The notes under the pieces are model-generated. The model saw only the letters and a program-made list of their open reading frames with translations. It was not told where the DNA came from and searched no databases. The position numbers were made by a program, and so were the translations under genes. A stretch of DNA of 64,000 bases, from NCBI RefSeq assembly GCF_002245535.1, contig NZ_NKCN01000013.1, forward strand, positions 95,747 through 159,746, given 5' to 3'. This DNA is from Mycobacterium lehmannii. GTDB taxonomy: Bacteria > Actinomycetota > Actinomycetes > Mycobacteriales > Mycobacteriaceae. Positions 50,910-62,514 of this stretch are shown here, one piece after another. The stretch's first letter is position 1. The number at the start of each line of letters is the position of its first letter.

Positions 50910-51164
50910 ATGAGCACTTTACTGGCACTTCTGGTTCTCGTTTTCCCGGTCGCGGTCGCAGCCGCGTTCGCCTGGGCCGCCAGCCGCTCCGGGTACCTGC
51001 GGTTGCACCGCGATCAGTTCCGCATGGCCGCGCCGATGGCAGGCCGGGTGTTCGAAGACGACCGCGACCTGTTGCGTCTCGAGCGCGACATCGACGCGAT
51101 CCGCACCCGTTTCGAGCGCCACCCCGTCTGGCCTTCCTCAGGTGCGCTCGGAGAGCGTCGCTAG
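50910..51164 (+). CDS. Small single-span membrane protein
   Basis: An 84-residue protein with one strong N-terminal membrane span (residues about 3-25, LLALLVLVFPVAVAAAFAWA) and a charged cytosolic tail (DDRDLLRLERDIDAIRTRFE, about 50-69) that looks helical. No family recognised. The ATG at 50910 coincides with a regulator half-site, so expression may be controlled by the divergent GlxA-type protein. The last 27 bases overlap the 3' end of the convergent hydrolase gene. Confidence 0.65.
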   Translation: MSTLLALLVLVFPVAVAAAFAWAASRSGYLRLHRDQFRMAAPMAGRVFEDDRDLLRLERDIDAIRTRFERHPVWPSSGALGERR

Positions 51165-51923
51165 AAACGACTCGACCGCCTGCCGATAGGCCTGCGGCAC
51201 ATCGTCGTGGACGAGGTGACCGGCCTCGGGCACCCGCAGATACGTCGTGTGCGGGCCGGACTCCGCCATTCGGGCCATCTGTCCCGGCGGGGTGACCGAG
51301 TTACCCGCCTCGATCAACAATGCCGGCACGCGGACGGCCTGCCACTCGCGCCAGTAGTCGCGGGTGCCCCATTCCGCGGCGATCTCGATCCAGACATCCG
51401 TTCGGCCGTGCAAGCGCCAGCCGCCCGGAATGCGATCGAACGCCTCGAGGAAATACTGACCCGCCACCGGACCGAACTCGTCGTAAACCCTTTGGGCGGC
51501 ATCGAATTCGACCGGTAACGCATGCAGCCACGGCTCCCAGGGCCCGGTCGTGCGGCCGCGGAAATCCGGCGCCATGTCCTCGACCACCAACGCCTCCACG
51601 AGATCGGGTCGCGTCGCGGCCAGGCACCATGAATGCAAGCCGCCCATCGAGTGACCGATCATGACGGCGGGCTGGCCGATGCTCGCCACCGCGTCGCCGA
51701 GATCCGCGACGAACCGTTCGGTGCTGATGGGGCGGACATCATCGGCGTCGCGGCCGCGGTGCCAGGGCGCGTCGTAGGTGTAGACCTCACCCAGCCGGGT
51801 CAACCACGGCAACTGGCGCGACCACGTGCTGCCGCGCCCCATCAGCCCGTGCACCAGGACGAGCGGTCGTCCCCTGCCGCCGCGGTGGGTGAGCGGGGCC
51901 CGCGTACCGCCTGGTGACTGCAT
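51138..51923 (-). CDS. Alpha/beta hydrolase (Rv3591c-like)
   Basis: A 261-residue alpha/beta hydrolase with oxyanion motif LVHGLMGRGSTW (about 23-34), nucleophile elbow IGHSMGG (about 89-95), acid in LIEAGNSV or nearby, and His in PEAGHLVHDD (about 233). It matches the position of Rv3591c. Ester or thioester hydrolysis is expected; the substrate is unknown. The ATG at 51923 gives a standard N-terminus; the long in-frame opening to 52757 is antisense to mhuD and lpqF. It is divergent from mhuD by about 55 bases. Confidence 0.84.
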   Translation of the reverse strand: MQSPGGTRAPLTHRGGRGRPLVLVHGLMGRGSTWSRQLPWLTRLGEVYTYDAPWHRGRDADDVRPISTERFVADLGDAVASIGQPAVMIGHSMGGLHSWCLAATRPDLVEALVVEDMAPDFRGRTTGPWEPWLHALPVEFDAAQRVYDEFGPVAGQYFLEAFDRIPGGWRLHGRTDVWIEIAAEWGTRDYWREWQAVRVPALLIEAGNSVTPPGQMARMAESGPHTTYLRVPEAGHLVHDDVPQAYRQAVESFLATLSERT

Positions 51924-51977
51924 CCCGACATCATCGTGCCTCCGGGTGACCCCGATGCATTCGGTAGCCTGATGCGC

Positions 51978-52301
51978 ATGGCAAGCCAGAATCCCGTCGT
52001 GAAGATCAACGCGATCGAGGTACCGCCCGACGCCGGTCCCGAACTGGAGAAGCGCTTCGCGCACCGGGCCCACGCCGTCGACAACCAGCCCGGCTTCCTC
52101 GGCTTTCAGCTGCTGCGCCCCATCAAGGGCGAGGACCGCTACTTCGTGGTGACGCAGTGGGAGTCCGAGGAGGCTTTCCAGGCCTGGGCGACGGGCCCGG
52201 CCATCGAAGCCCACAAGGGTCAGCAGGCCAACCCGGTGGCCACCGGCGCGTCTCTGCTCGAGTTCGAGGTCGTCCTCGACGTTGCGGGTGCTGACAAGTA
52301 G
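51978..52301 (+). CDS. mhuD: MhuD, non-canonical haem-degrading monooxygenase
   Basis: A 107-residue ABM-domain protein closely matching Rv3592. Conserved catalytic residues are Asn near 11 (VVKINAIEV), Trp near 70 (VVTQWESEE) and the haem-ligand His near 79 (IEAHKGQ). MhuD opens haem to mycobilin-type products and frees iron without releasing CO. The ATG at 51978 begins MASQNPVVKIN; a longer in-frame start at 51936 is less conserved. Its 3' end overlaps the start of lpqF. Confidence 0.94.
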   Translation: MASQNPVVKINAIEVPPDAGPELEKRFAHRAHAVDNQPGFLGFQLLRPIKGEDRYFVVTQWESEEAFQAWATGPAIEAHKGQQANPVATGASLLEFEVVLDVAGADK

Positions 52302-53655
52302 AGGCTCGCTCATCGCGTGCCGGGCGCTCGCGCTGACGGTCGCGGCCTCGTTGGTCGTCGCCGTCGGCGGCTGCGCGAAAGTCGGGCCTGCACCGGCCGA
52401 CGCCGCGTACGGCACGCCCATCGAGATCAACACGCCCCAGGGGCTGCGAGCCAAGCAGACGCTGGACATGCTCAACTCCGACTGGCCGATCGGGCCCGTG
52501 GGAGTGCGCACGATGGCGGAGCCCGAGAAGGTCGACGAGATCGTCGCCAAGCTCGACCGGATCTGGTGGGACCGGCCGTTCAAGGTGACCGACGTCGACA
52601 TCCGGGCCGGACAAGCCGAAGTCGGAGTGCTGACGTCGTACGGTGTCGCCCAGGAGATCGACCTTCGCACCAACGACGCCGGCATGGTCGACCGGTTCGA
52701 TGTGACGCTGCGCCCGCCGGAGATCGACGAATGGTCCGATATCGACACCGAGATCACGAAGTCGGGGGCCCGCTACTCCTACCAGGTGTCGAAGGTCGTT
52801 GCCGACCAGTCGAAGTGCGATGTGGTGGCCGGGACCAACACCGAACTGTCGTTGCCGTTGGCATCGATCTTCAAGCTCTACGTGCTTCTCGCGGTCGCCG
52901 AAGCGGTGAAGGCGGGCACCCTGAAGTGGACCGACCCGCTGACCGTTACGAAGCGGGCCAAAGCGGTCGGCTCCGCGGGCCTGGAAGAACTCCCGCCCGG
53001 CTCCCGGGTGTCGGTGAGAACCGCTGCGCAGCAGATGATCTCGGCCAGCGACAACATGGCCACCGACCTTCTCATCGATCGTCTGGGGCCGGGCGCCGTT
53101 GAGCGGGCACTGGTTCTGGCACGCCATCACGACCCGGCCAGCATGACGCCGTTTCCGACCATGCACGAGATGTTCTCGGTCGGCTGGGGGCGCCCCGATC
53201 TTCGCGAGCAGTGGCGCCAGGCGGTCGAGACGGGTAGCCCGCAAGTTCGGGCGCAACTGCTCGCACAGACCAATTCGCGCCCGTACGAACCGGATCCGCA
53301 GCGCACGCATACCCCGGCGTCGAACTTCGGGGCGGAGTGGTACGGCAGCGCCGCCGACATCTGCCGCGTGCACATCGCGCTACAGGCCGCCGCCGTGGGT
53401 GAGGCCGCGCCGGTGAAGGACATCCTGTCGGCGATACCCGGCATCGATCTCGACGGGTCCAAGTGGGGCTACATCGGCGCCAAAGGCGGAAACCTGCCCG
53501 GTGACCTCACGTTCAGCTGGTATGCCGTCGACCACACGGGGCAGCCGTGGGTGGTCAGCTTCCAGTTGAACTGGCCCCGCTACCGCAGCCCCACCGCCGC
53601 GGGGTGGTTGTTGTCGATCGTGCGCCAGACCTTCGACCTGGTGCCGATCGGCTGA
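52282..53655 (+). CDS. lpqF: LpqF-like lipoprotein with beta-lactamase-type serine hydrolase fold
   Basis: A 457-residue lipoprotein. The signal peptide ends in an AVGGC lipobox (Cys near 31), and an N-terminal cystatin-like region (about 50-150) precedes a class A beta-lactamase-like domain. That domain has SIFK (nucleophile Ser, about 194), SASDN (about 254, SDN-like) and GAKGG (about 396, KTG-like). Family members are not established lactamases; a cell-wall role is inferred. TTG 52282 is the earliest start; GTG 52288 is a good alternative. The gene overlaps the end of mhuD. Confidence 0.88.
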   Translation: MRVLTSRGSLIACRALALTVAASLVVAVGGCAKVGPAPADAAYGTPIEINTPQGLRAKQTLDMLNSDWPIGPVGVRTMAEPEKVDEIVAKLDRIWWDRPFKVTDVDIRAGQAEVGVLTSYGVAQEIDLRTNDAGMVDRFDVTLRPPEIDEWSDIDTEITKSGARYSYQVSKVVADQSKCDVVAGTNTELSLPLASIFKLYVLLAVAEAVKAGTLKWTDPLTVTKRAKAVGSAGLEELPPGSRVSVRTAAQQMISASDNMATDLLIDRLGPGAVERALVLARHHDPASMTPFPTMHEMFSVGWGRPDLREQWRQAVETGSPQVRAQLLAQTNSRPYEPDPQRTHTPASNFGAEWYGSAADICRVHIALQAAAVGEAAPVKDILSAIPGIDLDGSKWGYIGAKGGNLPGDLTFSWYAVDHTGQPWVVSFQLNWPRYRSPTAAGWLLSIVRQTFDLVPIG

Positions 53656-54207
53656 TCAGCGGTTCGACCGGAGTGTCCAGGCGTGCCCGCGGAAATGCAT
53701 CACCGTCCGGCTCACCGGCGCAATGTCGATGCGCCAGAACGACTTCGGCGGAGCATCCAACGCGATGAGGATGGCGGCGCGGACCACCGCCGGATGTGTC
53801 ACCGCGACCAGCCTGCTTCGACGGTCGGTCAACGAGTCCATCCAGTCGCGAACCCGGTCGACCAGCTCGACAACCGACTCGCCACCGTGCGGCGCCCGGG
53901 TCGGGTCGGTCAGCCAGATCGCCAGGTCGGCCGGTCGCACCCCGCTCAGCACGTCGCCACGCCATCGGCCGCAGTCCAAGTCCGCCAACCGACCGTCCAC
54001 ATCGGCTTGCAGGCCGAGCAGCTCGGCGGTCTGCCTGGTGCGCTTCTCGGGACCGCACAGAGCCGCGTCGACGACGCCGAGGTTGATCGACACGTCGACC
54101 TGCCGGTGGCCGGTCGGGTTCAACGGCTCGTCGGTGGGAAATCGTCCGGCCGACATCGCATCAGTCAGCGCGTGCGATACCAGCGTCAGCCGGACGACCT
54201 CACTCAC
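53656..54207 (-). CDS. Histidine-phosphatase-fold protein of the CbtAB operon, with altered RHG motif
   Basis: A 183-residue phosphoglycerate-mutase-like protein. The usual RHG motif is replaced by LVSHALTDAM at residues 8-17, keeping His but with Ser for the catalytic Arg. Later conserved points are GPEKRTRQTAELL (about 54-66), LADLDCGRW and VTHPAVVRAAI (second His, about 135). Co-occurrence with CbtAB suggests a cobalamin-related role (CobC-like), but with the Arg lost activity is uncertain. The GTG at 54207 overlaps the cbtA stop (GTGA). Confidence 0.78.
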   Translation of the reverse strand: MSEVVRLTLVSHALTDAMSAGRFPTDEPLNPTGHRQVDVSINLGVVDAALCGPEKRTRQTAELLGLQADVDGRLADLDCGRWRGDVLSGVRPADLAIWLTDPTRAPHGGESVVELVDRVRDWMDSLTDRRSRLVAVTHPAVVRAAILIALDAPPKSFWRIDIAPVSRTVMHFRGHAWTLRSNR

Positions 54208-55001
54208 GCAGGGATGCTCTCCCGGCGGTTCTGTTCGAGCAGCCGCGCGGCCATCGCACCGAAGACCAATGCGATCGTCGTGTACATGACGATCTGGGTG
54301 CCCAACGAGTACAGCCGGAACTCGTAGAGCACATCCGCCGGGAAGCCCTCGTAGACAATGTTTCCGGCGTCGTCGGTCAACGGTCCCGGTGTCTCGTTGA
54401 TGCTCGGCAGCACCAGCATCACGACCGCCACCGCGACGATGTAGGACCCCGCAGCGGCCAGCGCCGCGTTCCATGTCCCCAGGCGTTCGGCCAGCCGTCG
54501 GCCCAGATACACCGCGCCGACCACAAGCGCCGCCGACAAAACCACCGTCAGCAGGTACAGCAGCGTGCGCTGGCGGATGGTCTCGTCCAGGCTCAGAGCC
54601 GGCGGGCTCGGGGGATACTTCAGGGCGGGAACGACGTACAGGCTCAACAGCATTCCGCCGGCCACATATACCGACAGCAGCCGTGCCGAGATATTGCCGA
54701 CGCGGCCGTAGGCCACGGCGAAGATCACCGCGAAGATCGCGCCGATCGCCAGGCTGAACAGCAATACGCCCAGTCCCATACCGATGTTCATCTGAACGGC
54801 GCGCTCGAATCCGCCGCCCTCGCCGTGGCTATGACCCGCGCCTTCGGCGTGTTCCAGCGCCTCGTGCGCGGCCCCGACACCGTCCTCATAGGCGATGGCC
54901 AGGTCGATCTGCGGTTCGACGAAGATGCGCGCGAAGACGAACGCGAGTACGCCGGCGACGGCACCTGCGAGCAGGCCACGCCAGATGATCTGCTTTTCCA
55001 T
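54204..55001 (-). CDS. cbtA: CbtA, predicted cobalt transporter subunit
   Basis: A 265-residue membrane protein matching CbtA. Its first span follows MEKQIIWRGLLAGAVAGVLA; a His-rich loop (GAGHSHGEGGG, about 54-64) could bind cobalt, and five or six more spans follow. CbtAB is a predicted cobalt importer recognised by its regular association with cobalamin riboswitches and cobalamin genes. The ATG at 55001 lies 18 bases past the cbtB stop. The operon is cbtB-cbtA-phosphatase-like. Confidence 0.9.
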   Translation of the reverse strand: MEKQIIWRGLLAGAVAGVLAFVFARIFVEPQIDLAIAYEDGVGAAHEALEHAEGAGHSHGEGGGFERAVQMNIGMGLGVLLFSLAIGAIFAVIFAVAYGRVGNISARLLSVYVAGGMLLSLYVVPALKYPPSPPALSLDETIRQRTLLYLLTVVLSAALVVGAVYLGRRLAERLGTWNAALAAAGSYIVAVAVVMLVLPSINETPGPLTDDAGNIVYEGFPADVLYEFRLYSLGTQIVMYTTIALVFGAMAARLLEQNRRESIPA

Positions 55002-55019
55002 GTCCGGTTACCTCGGCCG

Positions 55020-55238
55020 TCAGTGGCAGGGGAAGCCGAGCAGGTGCCGGGCGTCGTGCACGAACTCGTGGATCGCGGTGTTGTCCGCACCGAACACCGA
55101 CGTCGCGCCCTGGTCCAGGCCGATGAAGTAGAGCACCAACAGCGCCAGGAAGGTGGTTGCCGACAGCCACACGGCCGCTCCGGTGGCGGACAGGTCGAGT
55201 GCGGGTGCAACGCTTTTGCGGGTGTCGGGTGAGGTCAT
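55020..55238 (-). CDS. cbtB: CbtB, small subunit of the predicted cobalt transporter
   Basis: A 72-residue protein with one membrane span (about 20-40) and a C-terminal histidine-containing tail, HEFVHDARHLLGFPCH, the characteristic CbtB metal-binding end. The ATG at 55238 is preceded by GGAAAGGA. It lies immediately downstream of a cobalamin riboswitch and is first in the cbtBA operon. Cobalt import is the family prediction. Confidence 0.9.
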   Translation of the reverse strand: MTSPDTRKSVAPALDLSATGAAVWLSATTFLALLVLYFIGLDQGATSVFGADNTAIHEFVHDARHLLGFPCH

Positions 55239-55269
55239 GTCGGTGTCCTTTCCGGGATTTCCGCGTCCC

Positions 55270-55375
55270 GAGTTCTAAGGTGACGGCGAGCGTCGGGTCT
55301 GACTTGACACAGTGGCGCGACCGTTCTGGATTCTCACCAGATTCCTTCGCCCGCCGATAACATCGCACATCCTAA
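55270..55375 (-). ncRNA. Cobalamin riboswitch upstream of cbtB
   Basis: On the minus strand the leader contains GGAATCTGGTGAGAATCCAG (55326-55345) and GCGCCACTGTG (55308-55318), conserved core blocks of cobalamin riboswitches in the correct order and spacing. It lies between the clpC1 terminator and cbtB. It implies repression of cobalt uptake when cobalamin is plentiful. Confidence 0.88.
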
Positions 55376-55410
55376 CCACTCGGTCCAGCGGTAGCGGGAT
55401 CGGACGGAAA

Positions 55411-55440
55411 ACGGGCGGCACCCGTGTGGGTACCGCCCGT
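55411..55440 (-). terminator. Rho-independent terminator of clpC1
   Basis: ACGGGCGGCACCC and GGGTACCGCCCGT pair over 12 of 13 bases around a 4-base loop, just past the clpC1 stop. A TTT run follows on the minus strand. The stem also insulates the cbtB riboswitch from clpC1 readthrough. Confidence 0.85.
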
Positions 55441-55458
55441 TCTCTCTGCGTGATGCCG

Positions 55459-58002
<2,544 letters not shown>

Positions 58003-58121
58003 CGGTGGTTACCTGCTCTCCATCAATTGGTCGGTGCCACGCGCGCCCAACGGTCTCGAGTACGCACCACACCACCGTCCACTCTAGTGGGCAGTAGGGC
58101 GGCACGTCCCGCCCGCCGGTC

Positions 58122-58132
58122 TGCTCTAAGCG
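58122..58132. promoter_or_regulatory. Candidate ClgR box upstream of clpC1
   Basis: On the minus strand CGCTTAGAGCA matches the actinobacterial ClgR core CGCYNANRGCG except for the last base. It is about 120 bases upstream of the clpC1 start. A nearby CCACT-CT-AGTGG repeat (58079-58090) contains a TAGAGT -10-like element. Confidence 0.45.
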
Positions 58133-58276
58133 GACACCCGGGGCATCGACGCGCACGGGATCGAATACCCGCCGCTATGGGAGAGCAACGCATCGGTGGG
58201 CCGATTCGTTTCCCAATCGAGCCCCGATGGCTTCGCGGCTAGCGAACAACCGCCACGGCGCACGTGAGGATCGCCG

Positions 58277-58618
58277 CTACGTAGCGGCGTGGAAGGCGTC
58301 GATCACATCGGCGGGAATGCGCCCACGCGTCGACACATTGTGTCCGTTACGCCGGGCCCACTCGCGGATCGCCGCGCTTTGCTCGCGATCGATCGCCGCC
58401 CGCCCGCGACCCGACCCGGCGGCACGTCCGCGCCGACGGCCGCCGACCCGACGACCGGAATCGACCCACGGCTTCAGGGCGTCGCGCAGCTTTGCGGCAT
58501 TCTTCGAAGAAAGGTCGATCTCATAGGTGACCCCGTCGAGGCCGAATTCAACAGTCTCGTCGGCCGCACCTTCGCCGTCGAAATCATCGACCAAGGTGAC
58601 GGTAACTTTCTTCGCCAT
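58277..58618 (-). CDS. lsr2: Lsr2, nucleoid-associated xenogeneic silencer
   Basis: A 113-residue protein, clear orthologue of Rv3597c. The N-terminal dimerisation domain begins [20 protein letters not shown]. The linker is basic and Gly/Arg-rich (about 56-73). The C-terminal DNA-binding domain carries the AT-minor-groove motif [10 protein letters not shown] with RGR at 98-100. It binds AT-rich DNA and silences horizontally acquired genes. The ATG at 58618 is followed by the canonical start; the 108-base upstream gap before lysS is AT-rich and probably holds its promoter. Confidence 0.97.
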   Translation of the reverse strand: MAKKVTVTLVDDFDGEGAADETVEFGLDGVTYEIDLSSKNAAKLRDALKPWVDSGRRVGGRRRGRAAGSGRGRAAIDREQSAAIREWARRNGHNVSTRGRIPADVIDAFHAAT

Positions 58619-58726
58619 TTAAACACGCCCTTCTGCGCGATCACAGGACCGCAGTAAAGTATCGAACCCGGCACCAATGTGCCATATCTGTGTGCGCTAT
58701 ACAACAAAGATCATACGCCGCCGCGT

Positions 58727-60265
58727 TCAGTTGCCGTGGCGCCGAACAATCGGGAACAAAACCGTCTCTCTAATCGACAGTCCCGTCAGGGCCATCATCA
58801 ATCTGTCGATACCCATTCCGGTCCCTGTGGACGGCGGCATGGCATACTCCAAGGCTGCCAGAAAATCCTCGTCAAGGACCATCGCCTCGTCATCACCTGC
58901 GGCCGCCGCCCTCGCCTGGGCTTCGAACCTTTCGCGTTGGATTACGGGATCGATCAACTCCGAATAGCCGGTTGCCAGTTCGAAACGCCGGATATAGAGA
59001 TCCCATTTCTCGGTGACACCCTCAATACTGCGGTGTGGCCGCGTAAGGGGGGTCGTCTCGACGGGGAAATCACGGACGAACGTGGGCGCCCACAAAGTGT
59101 TCCCGACGGTGTGCTCCCACAGTTCCTCGACCAATTTCCCGTGACCGTAACCCCGGTCGCGAGGGATCTCGACTCCGAGGCGATCGGCGATCGCCCATAA
59201 CTTCTCGGCCGGTGTTTCCGGTGTGATCTCTTCGCCCAGAGCTTCAGACAGTGATGGATACATTTCGACGGACTGCCATTCGCCATCAAGATCATAGACA
59301 GTGCCATCGGGCAATGGCACCTCGCGTGTTCCGATCGCCTCGTCCGCGACTTCTTGAATAATCTCTCGGGTCACGACGGCGGAATCGTCGTAGGTCCCGT
59401 ATGCCTGATATGTCTCGAGCATCGCGAATTCCGGAGAATGCGTGGAATCGGCGCCTTCGTTTCTGAACACCCGATTCAACTCGAAGACGCGCTCGAATCC
59501 ACCGACCAGTGCGCGCTTGAGATACAGTTCGGGTGCGATACGCAGATATAGGTCGGCATCGAGCGCATTGGAGTGCGTCACGAACGGCCGCGCCGCGGCG
59601 CCGCCCGCGAGTGTCTGCAGCATCGGAGTTTCGACTTCCAGGAATCCGCGCCGTTCCAGCGCCGTCCGCACCGCGCGCACCACCGCGACCCGCTGGCGAG
59701 CGACGGTCCTGGCTTCGGGACGCACGATGAGGTCGACGTAGCGCTGCCGAACCCGGGCCTCTTCGCTCATCTCCTTGTGCGCCACCGGCAGCGGCCGGAG
59801 GGCCTTCGAAGCCATTTGCCACGAGTCGGCAAGCACCGAGAGTTCGCCGCGCCGGGAGCTGATCACCTCTCCTCGCACGAACACGATGTCGCCGAGGTCT
59901 ACGTCGGCCTTCCACGCGTCCAGCGATTCCTGTCCGACCTTGTTGAGGCTGATCATCGCCTGCAGCTGTGTGCCGTCCCCCTCCTGCAGCGTGGCAAAGC
60001 ACAGCTTTCCGGAGTTGCGGGCGAACATCACCCGTCCGGCCACACCCACGATCTGGCCCGTCTCGTCACCGGCGGTCAGATCGGGATAGGCCGCGCGGAT
60101 CTCGGCCAGGGAATGGGTGCGCGCGATCTCCACCGGATACGGCTCGCGCCCCTCGGCGAGCAGCCGCTCACGCTTGGCCTGACGGATCCGGTACTGCTCC
60201 GGAAGGTCAGGCTCGGATGTGGCGTCCGCGGCCGGTGTGGTGCGGGACGGGTCGGGTTCGGTCAC
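58727..60265 (-). CDS. lysS: Lysyl-tRNA synthetase (class II)
   Basis: A 512-residue class IIb synthetase and orthologue of Rv3598c. It has an N-terminal OB-fold anticodon domain (about 75-185, [15 protein letters not shown]), motif 2 region [20 protein letters not shown] (about 285) and motif 3 [13 protein letters not shown] (about 485). The GTG at 60265 gives the family length; a longer opening to 60607 is antisense to coaX. The 3' portion (about 58730-59450) has visibly lower GC than the 5' half, though the protein motifs are intact. Confidence 0.95.
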   Translation of the reverse strand: MTEPDPSRTTPAADATSEPDLPEQYRIRQAKRERLLAEGREPYPVEIARTHSLAEIRAAYPDLTAGDETGQIVGVAGRVMFARNSGKLCFATLQEGDGTQLQAMISLNKVGQESLDAWKADVDLGDIVFVRGEVISSRRGELSVLADSWQMASKALRPLPVAHKEMSEEARVRQRYVDLIVRPEARTVARQRVAVVRAVRTALERRGFLEVETPMLQTLAGGAAARPFVTHSNALDADLYLRIAPELYLKRALVGGFERVFELNRVFRNEGADSTHSPEFAMLETYQAYGTYDDSAVVTREIIQEVADEAIGTREVPLPDGTVYDLDGEWQSVEMYPSLSEALGEEITPETPAEKLWAIADRLGVEIPRDRGYGHGKLVEELWEHTVGNTLWAPTFVRDFPVETTPLTRPHRSIEGVTEKWDLYIRRFELATGYSELIDPVIQRERFEAQARAAAAGDDEAMVLDEDFLAALEYAMPPSTGTGMGIDRLMMALTGLSIRETVLFPIVRRHGN

Positions 60266-60354
60266 GTCGTGCCAGCCTAAATGAACGGGTACCGACGAGG
60301 AATTTCGGTGCGTCGACGCTGACCTGGCAACCAGTTGGGCACCGAAATCATTTT

Positions 60355-61170
60355 TCAGCGGGCCTGTTTGAGGCGGCCGCGCTGGTTGTCGCGGTTGCGC
60401 TCGAACACCAGCCGCAAGCCGTCGAGGGTGAGGTGCTCGTCGTAATGCTGAACCGTGCGCATATCCGGCAGCAGCAGCGGCGCGGTGTGCCCGGTGGCGA
60501 CCACGGCGATGTCGGTTCCCCCGAAGCCGTCGACGTCGTCGCGGATGCGCTGCACCAGGCCGTCGACCAGGCCCGCGAACCCGAACACCGCACCGGCCTG
60601 CATGCACTCGACGGTGTTCTTCCCGATGACCGAACGCGGTCGGGTCAGCTCGACGCGACGCAACGCCGCCGATCGCGCCGCGGCCGCGTCAGACGACACC
60701 TCGACACCGGGAGCGATCGCGCCGCCGAGGAACTCGCCCTTCGCCGAGACCACGTCGACGCAGATCGACGAGCCGAAGTCAACGACGATGGCCGCGGTGC
60801 CGTACTTGTGGTAGGCCGCCAGGCAGTTCACGATGCGGTCGGCGCCGACTTCCTTCGGGTTGTCCACCAGCAGCGGGATCCCCGTGCGGACACCGGGCTC
60901 GATCAACACATGCGGCACCGACGGCCAGTACTGGCGCAACATCTCGCGCAGTTCGTGCATCACCGACGGGACGGTCGACAGCCCGGCCGCCCCGGTCAGG
61001 CGTTCGGAGTCGTCGCCGATCAGCCCGTCGATGGTCAGGGCGAGTTCATCGGCGGTGACTTCCGATTCGGTGCGAATCCGCCACTGCTGCACGACTTTGG
61101 CGTGCTCTCCGGAACCCGACACCAAACCCACGACGGTGTGGGTGTTACGGACGTCGATGGCTAGTAACAC
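60355..61170 (-). CDS. coaX: Type III pantothenate kinase (CoaX)
   Basis: A 271-residue acetate-kinase-fold protein, Rv3600c-like. It shows the N-terminal [15 protein letters not shown] (phosphate-1 motif), [12 protein letters not shown] (about 109-120), [14 protein letters not shown] (about 129) and [11 protein letters not shown]. Type III enzymes phosphorylate pantothenate; in mycobacteria the type I enzyme CoaA is the main activity, so CoaX may be auxiliary. The GTG at 61170 is 4 bases from the panD stop. It is the downstream gene of the panC-panD-coaX cluster. Confidence 0.92.
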   Translation of the reverse strand: MLLAIDVRNTHTVVGLVSGSGEHAKVVQQWRIRTESEVTADELALTIDGLIGDDSERLTGAAGLSTVPSVMHELREMLRQYWPSVPHVLIEPGVRTGIPLLVDNPKEVGADRIVNCLAAYHKYGTAAIVVDFGSSICVDVVSAKGEFLGGAIAPGVEVSSDAAAARSAALRRVELTRPRSVIGKNTVECMQAGAVFGFAGLVDGLVQRIRDDVDGFGGTDIAVVATGHTAPLLLPDMRTVQHYDEHLTLDGLRLVFERNRDNQRGRLKQAR

Positions 61171-61174
61171 GGTC

Positions 61175-61582
61175 TCACCGTGGCGACATCAACTCGGCCG
61201 CGTCGGCCGGTACGAACGCCGGATCGTGACCGAGGTCGACCTGCCTGTTGTCGGCGTCGACGAACACGATCCGCGGTTGGTACGCCCTGGCTTCGGCCTC
61301 CTCCATGGTGCCGTAGGCGATCAGGATCACCAGATCCCCGGGATGAACGAGATGCGCTGCCGCACCGTTGATCCCGATCACACCGCTGCCACGCTCACCG
61401 GTGATGGCATACGTCACCAGCCGGGCGCCGTTGTCGATGTCGACGATCGTCACCTGCTCACCCTCGAGCAGGTCGGCGGCCTCCATGAGGTCGGCGTCGA
61501 TGGTCACCGATCCGACGTAGTGCAGGTCGGCCTTCGTGACCGTCGCGCGGTGGATCTTCGATTTCAGCATTGTCCGTAACAT
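61175..61582 (-). CDS. panD: Aspartate 1-decarboxylase precursor (PanD)
   Basis: A 135-residue pyruvoyl enzyme making beta-alanine. The self-cleavage site is Gly24-Ser25 (HYVGSVTID), with Lys9, His11 and Tyr22 conserved. C-terminal residues past about 115 form the mycobacterial tail implicated in pyrazinoic-acid response in M. tuberculosis. The ATG at 61582 shares one base with the panC stop (TGATG), and the true start is MLRTMLKSK rather than the in-frame MEEL extension at 61594. Confidence 0.95.
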   Translation of the reverse strand: MLRTMLKSKIHRATVTKADLHYVGSVTIDADLMEAADLLEGEQVTIVDIDNGARLVTYAITGERGSGVIGINGAAAHLVHPGDLVILIAYGTMEEAEARAYQPRIVFVDADNRQVDLGHDPAFVPADAAELMSPR

Positions 61583-62514
61583 CAGTTCCTCCAAGGAAGT
61601 TCGTGCTCGTCAAACGCGACGTCCGGGCCAGGCCCCGACGGCACCCCGATATCTATGGCGATGTTGTCCAGCAGCCTGGTGGGCCCCAGCCGGCCGGCCA
61701 CCAACATGCGCGCCGCCCCGACCTCCGGTGCGGGCCCGAGCATCGGGTCGCGCACGTCGAGATAATCGACCTCGATGGCCGGCACCGAGTCGAGCACCGC
61801 GCGTGCGGCGTCCAATGCTGCCGCGGCCCCCTCCCCAGCGGCGTACATCCCGGCCAGCAGCGCGGCCGACAGCGCGCCTGCGTGTTCGCGCTGCTCGGGG
61901 TCCAGGTACCGGTTGCGCGACGACATCGCCAGCCCGTCGGCCTCCCGCACGATCGGCACACCCACGATCCTGGTGTCGACGTTGAGGTCGTCGACCATCT
62001 GCCGGATCAGCGCCAACTGCTGGTAGTCCTTCTCCCCGAAGAACGCCTGGTCGGGCCGTACGATGTTGAGCAGCTTGAGCACCACCGTCAGCACACCCGC
62101 GAAATGCGTTGGCCGAGAGTTGCCTTCGAGGTCGGCACCGAGCGGACCGGGATGCACCGACGTGCGGGTGCCGTCGGGGTACATGTCGGCGACGGTCGGA
62201 GTGAACGCGATCTCGACCCCTTCCTCACCCAAGGCGGCGAGGTCGTCGTCGAGCGTGCGCGGATACGCATCGAGGTCCTCACCGGCCCCGAACTGCAGCG
62301 GGTTGACGAAGATCGACACCACCACGACGGCGCCCTGGACACGCTTGGCGGAGCGGATGAGCATGCGATGACCCTCGTGCAGAGCGCCCATCGTCGGGAC
62401 CAGCATCACGCGTCGACCGGTGGCACGCAGCGCCCTGGTGACCGCCGCGACGTCACCGGGTTTCGAGTAGACGTTCAGTTCGCCCGCCGTGAACTGCGGT
62501 TTGCGGGCGGTCAT
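61582..62514 (-). CDS. panC: Pantothenate synthetase (PanC)
   Basis: A 310-residue nucleotidyltransferase joining pantoate and beta-alanine with ATP. It has the HIGH-like [12 protein letters not shown] (about 38-49), [11 protein letters not shown] (about 66-76), [15 protein letters not shown] (about 160) and the KMSKS-like MSSRNRYLD (about 198). It is the orthologue of Rv3602c. The ATG at 62514 overlaps the stop of the upstream Rossmann/DUF2520 gene (ATGA). It is coupled to panD downstream, forming a pantothenate operon. Confidence 0.96.
   Translation of the reverse strand: MTARKPQFTAGELNVYSKPGDVAAVTRALRATGRRVMLVPTMGALHEGHRMLIRSAKRVQGAVVVVSIFVNPLQFGAGEDLDAYPRTLDDDLAALGEEGVEIAFTPTVADMYPDGTRTSVHPGPLGADLEGNSRPTHFAGVLTVVLKLLNIVRPDQAFFGEKDYQQLALIRQMVDDLNVDTRIVGVPIVREADGLAMSSRNRYLDPEQREHAGALSAALLAGMYAAGEGAAAALDAARAVLDSVPAIEVDYLDVRDPMLGPAPEVGAARMLVAGRLGPTRLLDNIAIDIGVPSGPGPDVAFDEHELPWRN

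Noticed and set aside
51138..52757. A 539-residue open frame upstream of the alpha/beta hydrolase
   Set aside because: It runs antisense through mhuD and lpqF; hydrolase sequence starts at ATG 51923.
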